Of a stretch of DNA of 64,000 nucleotides, positions 22,861 through 34,584 are shown piece by piece; position 1 is the stretch's first letter, and each line of letters starts with the position of its first letter. The DNA is from Rhizophlyctis rosea (lineage: Eukaryota; Chytridiomycota; Chytridiomycetes; Rhizophlyctidales; Rhizophlyctidaceae), in contig JADGJC010000115.1 of assembly GCA_027596075.1 (NCBI GenBank), positions 51,721 to 115,720 of the forward strand, given 5' to 3'. Both the position numbers and the translations under genes were made by a program. The notes under the pieces are model-generated. The model saw only the letters and a program-made list of their open reading frames with translations. It made no database searches and was not told the DNA's origin.

Positions 22861-24229
22861 ATGTAAGTGTTAAGAAGCACCTCATGGCTCCCATCCCATC
22901 GTCAATAACTCAATATTTCTCCAAACGCCGTTGGGGTGGATGCATATGCATCTACGCAATCATCTCACCTAAGCATGCCCGAGAACCAGAAAAAGAATGT
23001 ACTGTAACTTCGTCCACTAGTCATTGCTGACCTCATGAGGTTATCAATACCGACTTGCATGGACGATTGAATCAGAACATACCCGCGATGTCCTGCTCAT
23101 ATGACTTTGACGAATTCACGAACTTTTTACCGGTGTTAGGGTTAATTGAATGCGAATGGATCCCCCAACATATGGGAATGGTTACTGACATTCGATGTGG
23201 GTGGCAGCATTGTGAAGATTGGCTCAGCTCAATTCGAAGTTCTTTTTTTTTCTTTCGGCAACCGTTTCGAGAAGTGATAATGTAGTTTTTTTTTTGCTGA
23301 CTGCTGCTGAGGGATCAAAAAAAGGTAGTTCAACGGGCGCACACGCCTAGCTTTTGGTCGGGGAGGAGTATTTCAACCCTGATTGTAACTGCTGCCATTA
23401 ACTGGGAGCTGTGAAGTTGATGCCCGTCAACTCACTTTGACGGTCCAGCGAGCAACTGCCAAGTCTAGAAATTGATGTGAGTCCACGCCAGACACGTTCT
23501 TTGTCTTCATGGTTGACGAAAATCGGCTATGCTTCGCACTTAAGTCATCATCAATCGCCGATAACTTGGTGGGGAAAAAATGATGACGCGGATAGTCGAG
23601 CAGAACATGAATAGGACATCAAATAACCAATGTCCGCCGAAGTCGATACGATTTTACCGCTTGGGGTGTCATTCCGATTTGCCAATGCTAACAGGTGGAA
23701 ATGCCTCGACATGGAATAGTTATTGGTTTCTGACTCTGAAATGAACTGAGTACCTGTTATGAACTTTATGATTTCAAACCCACTAATTTAACGAGTTCAC
23801 AGCGATAACACCTTCGACAGGCACAGCCGAAACTCTTACAATCAGTGTACTCACATTCCTTTCTCTTCCATCTCGCCGCATCATCAAAGAAACTCCAAAC
23901 CAAACCCCTCATAACAACTCATGCCCGGCGACATGCATCTCTTTCATTGAGCCAAGCGAAGGAAAAATGATATGCAGTTGAATACAGGGGCGAAATGCGG
24001 ATCATCCCAAAGACACGACATCATCGGATGACGCTGGCGCGAGCAGTCGTGCTTGCTCCATTGGCATCCAATCATGCAGCTTCTCCAGATGAACACAAAG
24101 GCTTCTTGCGCTTCCTGCGCTCACGACCAGTTCGCGCGCCCAAACAAATGGCGCTACCTGTCATGGAGAGGCAGGCCTCGAACATGTAAAACCGGCAGTG
24201 TCCACCACAGAAATCTGTCTTCCATTCAA
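22861..24229. other. Gene-poor region, no supported gene
   Basis: Only short open frames; one (23055-23285 plus) has reasonable composition (SYDFDEFTNFLPVLGLIE) and could be an exon of the candidate starting at 22371, but no phase-consistent splice was found. Poly-T runs lie around 23242 and 23287. No RNA gene was recognised. Confidence 0.45.
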
Positions 24230-24992
24230 TCACAGGTGAAAAAGAAAAACAGATCCGCAGACTGCGAAGAATCCTTCCCGAGTTTGACCTCCCACCAAAT
24301 CTGCTCCGAAACTTTGAAACGTTGTCTGGGTATAATCACTCAAGCCCCGCACCGAGGTTCCATCCAACTCGCTCAGCGCTGTTGGGTAAAAAGGAAGTGT
24401 CGAATCCCACCTCATGAACCGGCTCTGGCATAACTTTTCATTATGCCGTGCGTTTATGAGAGGTATGTCGCCAATGGCACTGATGACCACCATCCCTCTA
24501 TTGCGGCAAGGTACTCACCATCCTGTGAGCATCCCCTTGCAAATTTTGCAATGCAACAAAGAGGGGTCCTACCTTCAGAAAGAGCTCATTGCTTCTCCAC
24601 CACGTGCAAGGTTTAAAAAAACAGATCACGATATCAGATGGGCGCATATGGCTGCACAGTACTATGTCCATACCAGTTTTGGCTCCGCACGTAAAGAACG
24701 TTGACCATGCACGCCGATGACATGCAAAGGGGCATACAGAATTGGTCGTCTCGTTCCAGCTCCATGTTGGCACAACGGACATGGAATGTCACGATTATTT
24801 TTCCAGTCGGTGGTGACTTGGTGCTGCCAAAATGGAGGAAAAGAGAAAGGAGTTACGAGTCATGAAGAAAACAACGTTTCTCAACAAACGGATTGAAAGA
24901 AACCTCACTTTGCGAATATCAGATGCAATTAGGGGTTGTGACATTGCATGGAAATGGCCAGCACGCGTTGCATCAAGTTCCGATTTGTTCAT
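24230..24992 (-). CDS. Candidate small zinc-binding protein, four exons
   Basis: A phase-consistent model reads 24992-24909, 24823-24674, 24568-24519 and 24479-24230. Exon 2 has CPLCQHG followed 15 residues later by HVIGVH, a C2H2-like arrangement; exon 3 carries LHCKICKGML. The fourth exon is an 83-codon open frame (SRFMRWDSTLPFYPTALSE...). The first three junctions use good GT-AG signals (GTGAGG, GTATGG and GTGAGT donors), but the last intron would be only 39 nt, shorter than any other here, so that exon is doubtful. The gene structure and Cys spacing recall the zinc-finger gene at 13743-15068, without clear sequence identity. Transcription and homologues are unknown. Confidence 0.35.
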
Positions 24993-26202
24993 TGTGGTCA
25001 CAGCGAGATGAACTACGTGAGAAGCTCATAAGACATCAACTATTGGGAATGTTGCCAGGTCAGCAGCTCCTATTCCTGCTCTGTGCCATTTGCGTATGAG
25101 CAGTCTCCTTTTTTGGTCTTTTGCCCGTTTTGCACTGAGCGAGATGATTGGGCATTATAGAAAGAATGACACCATCTTCTAGAACAACTTCTCTACCTGC
25201 TGCAACTCTCTCTGACTCCGGCAGATGGTCGGAGCGCTCATGAGTCTAAAAGCTTAAGGAAATGAGAAATAGGAAAAAGTCACCTGCTCCATCGGCACTT
25301 GCATTGACTACAGGGAAGGGGGGATCCTCTGAGACAAAACTGCCGTAGTAAATGGGGGTTGGACATATCTCAGGAATCTGATGGGCTCAGATTGAGATGA
25401 CTTACTCGACTAAGACGCAGATAAAGGGCAATGGTATGGCCATGTGGATGCAGTCGGGCCTTGATCAGGTCTTAAACAAAGAAAGACCGGGGATCACGTC
25501 CTACTCTATCCTACTCTATCCTCAATCCATCATCGATAGTCCTTCTGGAAATATGTTATGGTCTACACCTATGTTTCTGCCATAGGTTTTTCTCTCCGTG
25601 ACAATCATTTGCAGTTCGCAAGAAGTTACGCAGTCATCATCATTTTTGTATGTTCGTGAGATTGGTGAGGAGATGATGAAACCGCCGGTGGGAGTTCCTT
25701 GGGTGCTCCAATTTTTCCAAACTGCTTGCAACTCGGGCACAAAACTCCTTGACGCGAGCCAGAGTCCCTTCGACATCATTCCCAAACTTTTGAAACTGAT
25801 TACTCGCATTACCCCTCGAGCGGATGCTTGAAAGCAGGGAAGCAATGTCTGCCCTCTCCTGGTTGAAAGCCGAGACATCGATTTGCTTTTGGCAGTGGTG
25901 CTGCGTGTCAGTCGTGTGCTGCGCTTTTCCAGGCCAAATTGATTTTTGTCGGTGATGAACGCGTGGCGCAGGGATGTCCGATTTGCATTTGAACTCCCAA
26001 ATGCATTCCAGTTGGATTGGAATGCCAATGCAAAGCCCCCCCAGCAACCGGCTTGGGCTTCACGACAGCTCATGTTGACCGGGTCACCACGGGGGGGTAC
26101 GGGGCATGGGTGACGCCAGTAATATGTGATACTATCCGGCTCGAATGTGACACGAATGAGTATGCTCCGATCCCCACACACACCCATGCCCCCACCGATT
26201 TT
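24993..26202. other. Intergenic region, weak coding hints only
   Basis: A minus-strand open frame (25640-26047) ends in a plausible coiled-coil-like stretch (SAFNQERADIASLLSSIRSR...EGTLARVKEFCARVASSLEKL) but overlaps another long minus-strand frame and has no clear start or splice partner. Nothing else is supportable. Confidence 0.4.
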
Positions 26203-26210
26203 TATATAAG
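26203..26210 (+). promoter_or_regulatory. TATA-like element upstream of MOT1
   Basis: TATATAAG in the context TTTTTATATAAGGGAC lies 378 bp upstream of the MOT1 ATG. The distance implies a long leader (which includes the GGTGGCAT repeats) or an intron in the 5' UTR. It could be incidental. Confidence 0.3.
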
Positions 26211-26386
26211 GGACGCGTGTCCTGTCCCCCTCAGCCTCAACTCATTCGGGGTTCCCATCAGCCATTGCATCACACAAATCATATTTCATTCCCACACAAG
26301 GACCCTGACACACACACACACACTGTGGATCCAACCATTTATAACCGAGGTAAGGCACTGTCGTTTGTTTATATTCATCGGGCCCT

Positions 26387-26422
26387 GGTGGCATGGTGGC
26401 ATGGTGGCATGGTGGCATGGTG
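26387..26422 (+). repeat. Tandem repeat, 8-bp unit GGTGGCAT, 4.5 copies
   Basis: Perfect head-to-tail copies of GGTGGCAT at 26387-26394, 26395-26402, 26403-26410 and 26411-26418, followed by a half unit. It lies about 170 bp upstream of the MOT1 start, in the probable 5' UTR or promoter, and could be length-polymorphic. Confidence 0.8.
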
Positions 26423-26587
26423 CTCGTACCGCCATCACATCACGGATATATACTGACGATGATGCATATCACATGCAGGGGGGAGGCACTATCACCCAAT
26501 TTCAAATATAAAACCCTTCGTGTCTCGCCCCGTGCGAGTACCTCACCTGATCGAGGCACCCATTACCAATCAACATACCCGCCCATC

Positions 26588-29500
26588 ATGGCAACAAGGT
26601 TTGTAACTACGTTACCCCAAAAAAAGCATCATACCATATCCTCATCAATTGCTTCTTAACTCCCTTGCATATCGTCAACCATCATCTAACCCACTTTATC
26701 CATTCACACTCACAGACTAGACCGTTTAGTCCTCCTCCTCGACACAGGCTCAACTCCCGCAGTTAGAACAACCGCCGCCAAACAACTCGGTGACATACAA
26801 AGACAACATCCTGATGATCTATATCATCTACTCGCGAGGGTACTAGTACATCTAAGATCGAAATCTTGGGAAACCCGCGCTGCCGCTGGTCAGGCTATTG
26901 AGGCGATTGCCAAGAATGTGCCCCAGTGGGATCCCCCTCCGGCTCAATCACTGCCTGCTGATGCTGTCATTGATGGGAATGGTAATGGGGTGGATGATGG
27001 TGAGTTTTGGTGATGTGGGCGAGCGGAGAGGAGGGGTGTGAGCGAAGCGAACGGATTGCCAGCGAAGCTGCCTGATAGCGCGGAGCGCTGTTTATTGACT
27101 GGCAGTGAAGCTGCCATGCAGCGCGCTGCGCTGATTACTGGATTAGGGTTGGCAGCGGAGCTGCCAGATATCCAACGCGGAGGGTCATTAGCGATCGATA
27201 TCACACCTCATCTCACTTCCATATTAATCCACACCCACCAAACTACCAGACGGCCTCTACGCCTTCGCCAACTTCGACATCGAAAACGTCGTGAAGAACG
27301 GCGCACCCCTTCTCGCTAGTGCCGGAAAAGAGTTTGACCTGGAGTTTGGAACTGGTGATGATGCGGATTTGGATCCAAAGGAACGCATAGCGAGAGCAAA
27401 GAAGATGTTGAAGAAGCAGTTGGGGTTGGCGGATTTTATGGATGGTGAGCTTTCCCGTTTTTGGTGGGGCGAAAGAAGGACTGTAGGATGGGTAGGAGGA
27501 TGGGATTGGGTAGGGTTGGATTGAGTTGCGGTTGGCCCGAGACTTACATCAACTCTCAACAGTCGACTTCTTCGAGGAATCTGACGTGACATCACATCAC
27601 GCGACAGCTTCAACAGCTTCACATTCTCAGCAACAGCAGGACGCGCAACAGGTGATGCGGACCAGCGTCAAGACGCAGCCAGTGTATGTATTGGTATGAT
27701 TTCCTGGTTACTGGCTCAATCAAAGAGAACTTATGCATTTTGCCACAGTAAGGAAGAACCGACCTCTGAAGTATCTATGGAAGGGCTGAGCGCGCGGGAA
27801 CGGAATGTGTTGAAACGAAAGGCACGAATGATGGGGAAGGAGAAGGCAAAGGAAAAGTATGTTGGAAGAATTTCTTCACAATCGCCTCGCTTTATCATTA
27901 TAAAAACAGTGTACTAAATCGTCAATCACCACCAGAGTCCGCGTCGTAGACATCTCCTCCTCCTCCGCCCTCAAAAAGCGCAAATCCGTCTACGAGCAAG
28001 ACACCTCAACCACCACACCACCCAAACCCGTCCCAACCCCCATCAAAGTCGAACAAATATCCTCAAGCCCCACCACCACCTCCTCCTCACCCATCAAAGA
28101 AGAAAAAGAAAAACTCATCGTCGACCCCTCAAAAGAAAAAGAAGACCCCCTCAAAGCGACCCTAACCTTCAGCTCCGGCGACGAATGGCCCTTCGAAGGT
28201 CTCTGCGAACAACTTTGTCTAGACCTCTTCCACCCGCAATGGGAAATCCGACATGGTGCCGCTATTGGGTTAAGGGAAGTTATTAAAGTCCACGGTTCAG
28301 GCGCTGGTAAAATCGTCGGCGTCAGTGTCTCGGAAAACGCAAAACGCCACTCCCAATGGCTCGAAGATGTTGGAATCCACTTCCTCTGTGTTCTCGCTCT
28401 CGACCGTTTTGCGGATTTCCTAGGCGACCAGGCTGTGATTCCGGTGCGGGAAACAGTCGCGCAGGGCTTGGGCGTACTTGTTAAGTGGTGTTCTGGGGAA
28501 CTTGCGGTGCGGATATTGGAGGAAGGGGTGTTGAAGTTGGTTGAGGGTGGGGAGAATGTTGCAAAGGGTGGGGAGAAGGGGAGGTGGGAGGTTCGGCATG
28601 GTGCGCTTGTTGGGTTGAAGTATTGGATGGCGGTTAGGAAGGATTTGGTTGGAGTTGTTATGGTTCCGGGTGGGGGGGAGGGGGAGACGAGGGTTTTTAG
28701 GGCTGTTATCAATGGGTGAGTTTTTGGAAGGTGCTTCCCATTGCCGTGTATAGGAAGTAGGTCATGCCTAACTCCTATTCCTTGCCTTCAGCTTGAAAGA
28801 CACAGACGACGACGTCCGATCCGTCACCTCCACAACCCTCCTCCCAATCTCCAACCAACTAGTGGACCTCCTCCCCATCCAAACAATCTTCCACTCCATC
28901 ATCGAAACCCTCTGGGACTGCCTAACAGACCTAGACGACCTAACAGCCGCGACCTCCTCCGTCATGGACCTCCTCTCCCAACTCAGCATGAACCCGCGCG
29001 TCGCCGCCGTCATGCGTACCGAATCCCTCACGACCCGCTCGCTAGATAAACTCGTGCCGCGGCTATACCCCTTTTTCCGGCACGCTATACCTGCGGTGCG
29101 CGTAGCGGTTATCAAAACTCTTGGAACGCTCGTTGCGGTGGATTTGGACTCTGCGGCGGCGACGACGGCGGGGACGTGGATTACTGTTGATCTTCTTAGC
29201 CTTCTATTTCAAAACTTCCTTCTTGAGGAACGGTCCGATATCGTTAATGCTACATTGGAAGTATGGACCTCCGTCCTCACCCTCCTCGAAAAACGGGAAC
29301 AAACCACACTAGGAACGTACAAATCCCTCATCATCTCCTCCCCAACACCCACCATACCCCCAGCCCTCGCAACCTGGATGGGACTAGTAATGACGCCCAT
29401 GGGCCACATGATCGATCTCAAACTCTTCCACCACTACACGTCCGTTAGTTCCTTGCAAACGGGGAAGAAATCCATCCAGCGCGCTGCATTAGGTGAAGGT

Positions 29501-32500
29501 CTCAACGTCTCTCCACACGATAAAGCCATGGCGACGCAGGATCTTACGATTGTGTCGAAGGAGGATGTTGTGAGGGGACGGATTGCGGGTGCGACGGCAT
29601 TGGGGAGGTTGTGTGCGGTGCTTCTTGAGACGAGGGATGAGGGGGTTACGACGCAGATTCGGGAACGTGTTTCAGCTTTCTTGAATTCCGGATGGGTTGG
29701 GCAGAGGGTTTTTTCTGCTGTTGTTGTTGAGGAGATGGTTGGGTTTTGGGAGGGGCGGAAGTCGTCTCTTTTGGACGTTTCTTCCGAGCCGACGTTCTCT
29801 AAAGTTATTTACGACCAACTGTGCGGGATGTTACAGGAATGGGATTCTGCGGGTGGGATGCCGTTGTTCTGGGAGCTTGTGAGTGGGTTGGACGGGGTTC
29901 GGAACGAGTGTGGGAGTTTGATGGCTGTTTTTAGGGAGTTTGGAGTTAAGGGTGCGGAGTTACCTCCCGTTCAAAGCAGTGGTGGTGTGAAGGAAAACGG
30001 ACAGAAACGGCAGCAGCAGCAGAGTGTGTCGTCGTTTGGGGATTCATTTACGATACCTATTGCTGAATACGTCGCAACGGAGTATTTTACTCAGTTGCTT
30101 GCGCATGTACCTAATGCGCCGATGGACTCTACACCGCGAGGAACGAAAGGGAGCAAGAACGCTCCGCCCCAAACAGACCGCCACACCCACCTCCTCGACC
30201 GCCAACGCCGCCTCCTCTACACCATCGACCGGTTCAAAACCCTCTGTGCGGAATACGAGGCACAGGCTATGAGTTGTATTGCGTGTGCGGTCGTTCGGTT
30301 CGGGAAGGTGCCGGGAAGGTTGAATCCGGTGGTTAGGGCGTTGATGGATGGAGTCAAGAGGGAGGGGAATGGGGATGTTAGGGAACGGGCTGCGAGGGGT
30401 GTTGCTGGGCTTGTGGGGTTGCTTGCGGACGGGAAGAAGGGGGTTGTGGATAAGATTGTTAGGAATTTGGCGGTTGGGGTTTGGAATGGGGTTAAGGAGG
30501 TGGGGGAGGGGGAGGGGGGTGAGGAGGGGATTGAGACGCTCAAGGAGGTTGGAGGTGCTGGTCCTGTGGAGGAGGGGAAGGGGAAGGGGAAGGGTGGAGC
30601 AACGAAGGGGAAGAAGAGAAAGGGTGGAGCGGGGGTTGATGTTGATGTTGATGTTCCGAGTGATGTAGCTGAAGTTGAAGCGAGGGAGAAAGTTGCGAAG
30701 GAGGTTCAGAGGATGGGGAGTGAGAGTGGGTTTAGGGCTATTTGTGAGAAGTTTGGGGAGAGGATGTTTGATGTTGTTCCGAAGGTTTGGGATGTTATGT
30801 CGACGACGCTGTTGTCACTTGAGGCGGATTCGACGGCGACGTTTGCGAAGCTTAGAACTGACCCGGAGCTGAGGAGAGATATCGCGAACGCACTTTATCT
30901 TACGGGACGTATCAGCCCGTACATCCACACCTCTCTCCACCCAACCCTCCAAACTCTCCTCCCACCAATCGTCACATCCCTCCGCGCACCCTCACCCCTC
31001 ATCCGGCACCAAGCCTCAAAATCCCTCGCATCCCTCTGCGCAATAATAACCATCCCCACCATGCACATCATAGTCGGCCAAGTCGTCCACCTAATGGGCG
31101 ACGCCACATCCGTTACAAACCGACAAGGAGCAACAGAAGCAATCTACCACGTAGTCCAAACCCTCTCTGACGCCATCCTCCCCTACGTCGTATTCCTCAT
31201 CGTCCCGATCCTATCCCGCATGAGTGACCCAAACCACGCTATACGATTCCTCTCAACCAACGTTTTTGCGTCACTCGTTAAGCTCATGCCTTTGGAAAGT
31301 GGTGTACCGGACCCGGAGGGTTTTGATGAAGGGATGGTGAGGATGAAGAGGGAGGAGAGGAAGTTTTTAGGGCAGTTGGTTGGGAGTGAGAAAGTTGATG
31401 GGTGGGAGGTTCCGGGGAAGGTGGAGGAGGGGTTGAAGGGGGTGGAGTTGAGGGGGTATCAGAGGGAGGGGGTTAGTTGGTTGATGTTTTTGGGGCGGTA
31501 TGGGTTGCATGGGGTTTTGTGTGATGGTGAGTTGTGTGATGTTCTTTCTGGTATGTTGTGATTATTGGGGTGACTGATGCAGTTCTTCGTTAGACATGGG
31601 GTTGGGTAAAACCCTCCAATCTATTTGTGCGCTTGCGTCTGATCATTGCAATCGTGCCGAAAAGTACGCCAAGACGGGAGCGGCGGATTGTCGTCACGCA
31701 CCATCTTTAGTCGTCTGTCCACCCACACTAACCGGCCACTGGAAAAACGAAGTAGAAACCTTCGCTTCCTTCCTCCGCGTCGGAGTCTACGTCGGCACAG
31801 TCTCAGAACGCACCGCCATCCGGAAAGACCTCTCCAACCTCGACATAATCGTAACAAGCTACGAAGTCCTCCGCAACGACATCGACCAACTCTCCCCAAT
31901 CCGCTTCAACTACTGCATCCTCGACGAAGGGCACATAATCAAAAACCCCAAAACCAAACTCACCAAAGCCGTAAAACAGATCCAGGCGAATCATCGGCTT
32001 ATTCTGTCTGGTACGCCGATACAGAATAACGTGTTGGAGCTGTGGTCGCTTTTTGATTTTCTGATGCCGGGGTTTTTGGGGAGTGAGAGGGAGTTTAATG
32101 AGAAGTATGGGAAGCCTATTCTTGCGAGTCGGGATGCGAAGAGTAGTAGTCGGGAGCAGGAGAGGGGGGCGCTTGCGATGGAGGGGTTACATAAGCAGGT
32201 GTTACCTTTCCTTATGCGACGGATGAAAGAGGACGTCCTTCGCGACCTTCCACCTAAGATCGTACAAGACTGGGAATGCGAGTTGAGTTGGGTGCAGAGG
32301 GAGTTGTATGAAGGGTTTGGGAGGGAGGTTAGGGAGGGGGGTCTGGGTGGGGAGGATGGTGAGGAGGGGAAGGGGACGGGAGGGGGGAAGAAGGGACATG
32401 TGTTCCAGGCGTTACAGTATTTGAGGAAAGTGTGTAATCATCCTGGGTTGGTGCTTACGGAGGGGCATCCGAGGTATGAGGAGCTTGTGGGGAGGATGAA

Positions 32501-33483
32501 GAAGGAGGGGATGGGGTTGAGTGATTTGAGGGTTGCGCCTAAGATTGAGGCTTTGAGGTATGTTTTTCTTTCGTAGTTCAGTTTTCGGGGGTAGGAGAAT
32601 ATGGGCAGAATTCTGATGATTTTTGAAACCTTCCATCACAGACAACTCCTCCTCGACTGCGGCATCGGCACGGACGCATCCGACACCGAAACAACCATCA
32701 AAATTGAAAAAGACCCTCTCTCCACTCTCACACCCCCAACAGTCTCCCAACACCGCGCCCTAATCTTCGCCCAACACACCACAATGCTCGACATAATCGA
32801 AAGAGACCTCTTCCGCCCACACCTGCCCACCGTCACATTCCTCCGTCTCGACGGCTCAGTCCCCGCTTCGGAACGAACCGCTCTAGTCAAAAAGTTCAAC
32901 GAGGACCCGAGTATTGATGTATTGCTTCTGACGACGCATGTTGGGGGGTTGGGGTTGACGCTCACGGGAGCGGATACGGTTATTTTCGTGGAGCATGATT
33001 GGAACCCTATGAAGGATTTGCAGGCTATGGATCGGGCGCATCGGTTGGGGCAGAAGAGTGTTGTTAGTGTTTATCGGCTTGTTACGAGGGGGACGTTGGA
33101 GGAGAAGATTATGGGGTGAGTTTTTAATTGCATATTGGTGCCATTTTGCTCGATTTTTTTTTTTTTTGGAATATAACCGTCGTTTATTCATATTTCACTT
33201 TCTGACCCACAAACACAGCCTCCAAAAATTCAAACTCAACATCGCGTCCTCGGTTATCAATCAGGATAATGCTGGGTTGAAAAGTATGAATCCGGATCAG
33301 ATTCTTGATCTGTTCTCGTTGGATGATAGTAAGGGCAAGAAGGAGAAGAAGAAGGAGGGTGGTGGTGATGGTGCGGGGAAGAAAGCTAGTGTTAAGGAAG
33401 TGTTGGAGGGGTTGGGAGATGTGTGGGATGAGAAGGAGTATGAGGAATTTGGGGTTGAGGGGTTTTTGGAGGGGTTGAAGTAG
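26588..33483 (+). CDS. MOT1: MOT1/BTAF1, TBP-associated Snf2-family ATPase
   Basis: Mot1 uses ATP to strip TATA-binding protein from DNA and so redistributes it between promoters. Ten exons (26588-26598, 26716-26999, 27250-27444, 27563-27683, 27749-27856, 27936-28715, 28792-31526, 31594-32557, 32642-33115, 33219-33483) sum to 5937 nt, encoding 1978 residues; yeast Mot1 has 1867. The first coding exon is only 11 nt. The N-terminus (RLDRLVLLLDTGSTPAVR, then SKSWETRAAAGQAI) starts the HEAT-repeat superhelix that grips TBP. The C-terminal Snf2 motor shows motif I MGLGKT (K1417), motif II as DEGH (typical of Mot1), LSGTPIQNN, and motifs V-VI GGLGLTLTGADTVIF and DRAHRLGQ. A Gly/Lys-rich linker (GKGKGKGGATKGKKRKGG) interrupts the HEAT region. 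Reading phases all agree. Confidence 0.96.
27058..27165. repeat. Cluster of short GC palindromes in MOT1 intron 2
   Basis: The intron 27000-27249 is much longer than its neighbours and contains GCCAGCGAAGCTGCC (27058-27072), AGCGCGGAGCGCT (27077-27089), GGCAGTGAAGCTGCC (27101-27115), GCAGCGCGCTGC (27118-27129) and GGCAGCGGAGCTGCC (27151-27165). Each can fold into a short hairpin. The 15-mers are variants of one element, GGCAGYGRAGCTGCC, so it looks like a small palindromic repeat inserted and copied inside the intron. Confidence 0.6.
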
Positions 33484-34584
33484 GTGGCGGAGGGTGATGA
33501 AAGGGGGAAGGAAATGCCGTGTCTTGTTGGAGAAGTTGGTGGTAGGATCAGTGTGTTGTGCTGTTGCTGTTGTTGTGAACTACATTTTGCAAGTTGAGTA
33601 CCGGAACGGCTGGGGTATGAACTGGGGATTTGTGCAGCTTCAAAAGATATTTTCTATCACAACGTTACCTGACAAGATGACAAAGTGAGGTCAATACGCA
33701 TGCACCCAGAACCCTGGCGTTTGGGAGAGTCTGTCCACTCGATAGTTGGGAATTTGCAACACCGAGGGCGTTTGTACTTACTCACGTACCTCCTCATTCA
33801 GTGGTGAGTATAAGGACTTTGGGGTTTAAGGGAATAATAAACAGGTTGAAATGAAGCGGAGGTTGGTGGGTAGGGACGGGGTGTTAAGGCGGTTTGCGTT
33901 CATTGTAGTTTATCCTGTTTCGCTGGTGATGTGTATACCTTGCGGAAGTTGCAACCCTACAAAATGAACGCGAAGGACTGGAAGGATACTCGAGATGGAT
34001 GGCGACATTCCTTGTGGCATTTTCAGCGACATCACAGGATTTTTTTTGCAATCGGTTCCAGCGCATCTTAAAGTCCATTCATTGATGAGTTAGCAAACAA
34101 TTGACTCTTGCCACGTTCCCAAGTATGATTGAGTCAGAGCTGGCTTTTAGTGGAACGGTCATCGTAAATCCAATTTCTCTCTGACCATGATATAGGACCC
34201 TGGCGTTTGATGATGAGAAAGGGTCCCAAACTGGGCATTTTGACATCTGTGGTACACAAGACTGCTTGTGCGACTTTCGACCTCCTTGAAAAATAAGAAG
34301 GCTCCTACAGGCTCCTTCCATGGGCACGGGGGAATGGCATTGTCTCCATATTGCTGTCATCAATTCTGAGTTGATTCCACCTCTTTTAAATACATGTTTC
34401 ATATGGGTTGGAGTCACTTGACCGGGTGCTTTATGGGAAATGGTGTGAAGGCGCTTTTAAAACGATGTTACCACATTGGACAGGTTGGACATATCATATG
34501 TTCGTCTGGGATGTGTACATCTGTGGGGAAGCGGTTGAGCGATGTACGTGGTTTGGGAGTTTCGCGTGTTTTACGGATAAGAGC
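33484..34584. other. Intergenic region, no supported gene
   Basis: Three-prime flank of MOT1 and promoter of the HNH-like gene. Only short open frames. The frame of the next gene is open upstream to 34408, so its true start may lie within the last 120 bp; two ATGs (34465, 34498) are candidates. Confidence 0.5.

Noticed and set aside
25640..26047. Coiled-coil-like minus-strand frame
   Set aside because: No start or splice partner and an overlapping open frame; kept only as a remark in the region note.
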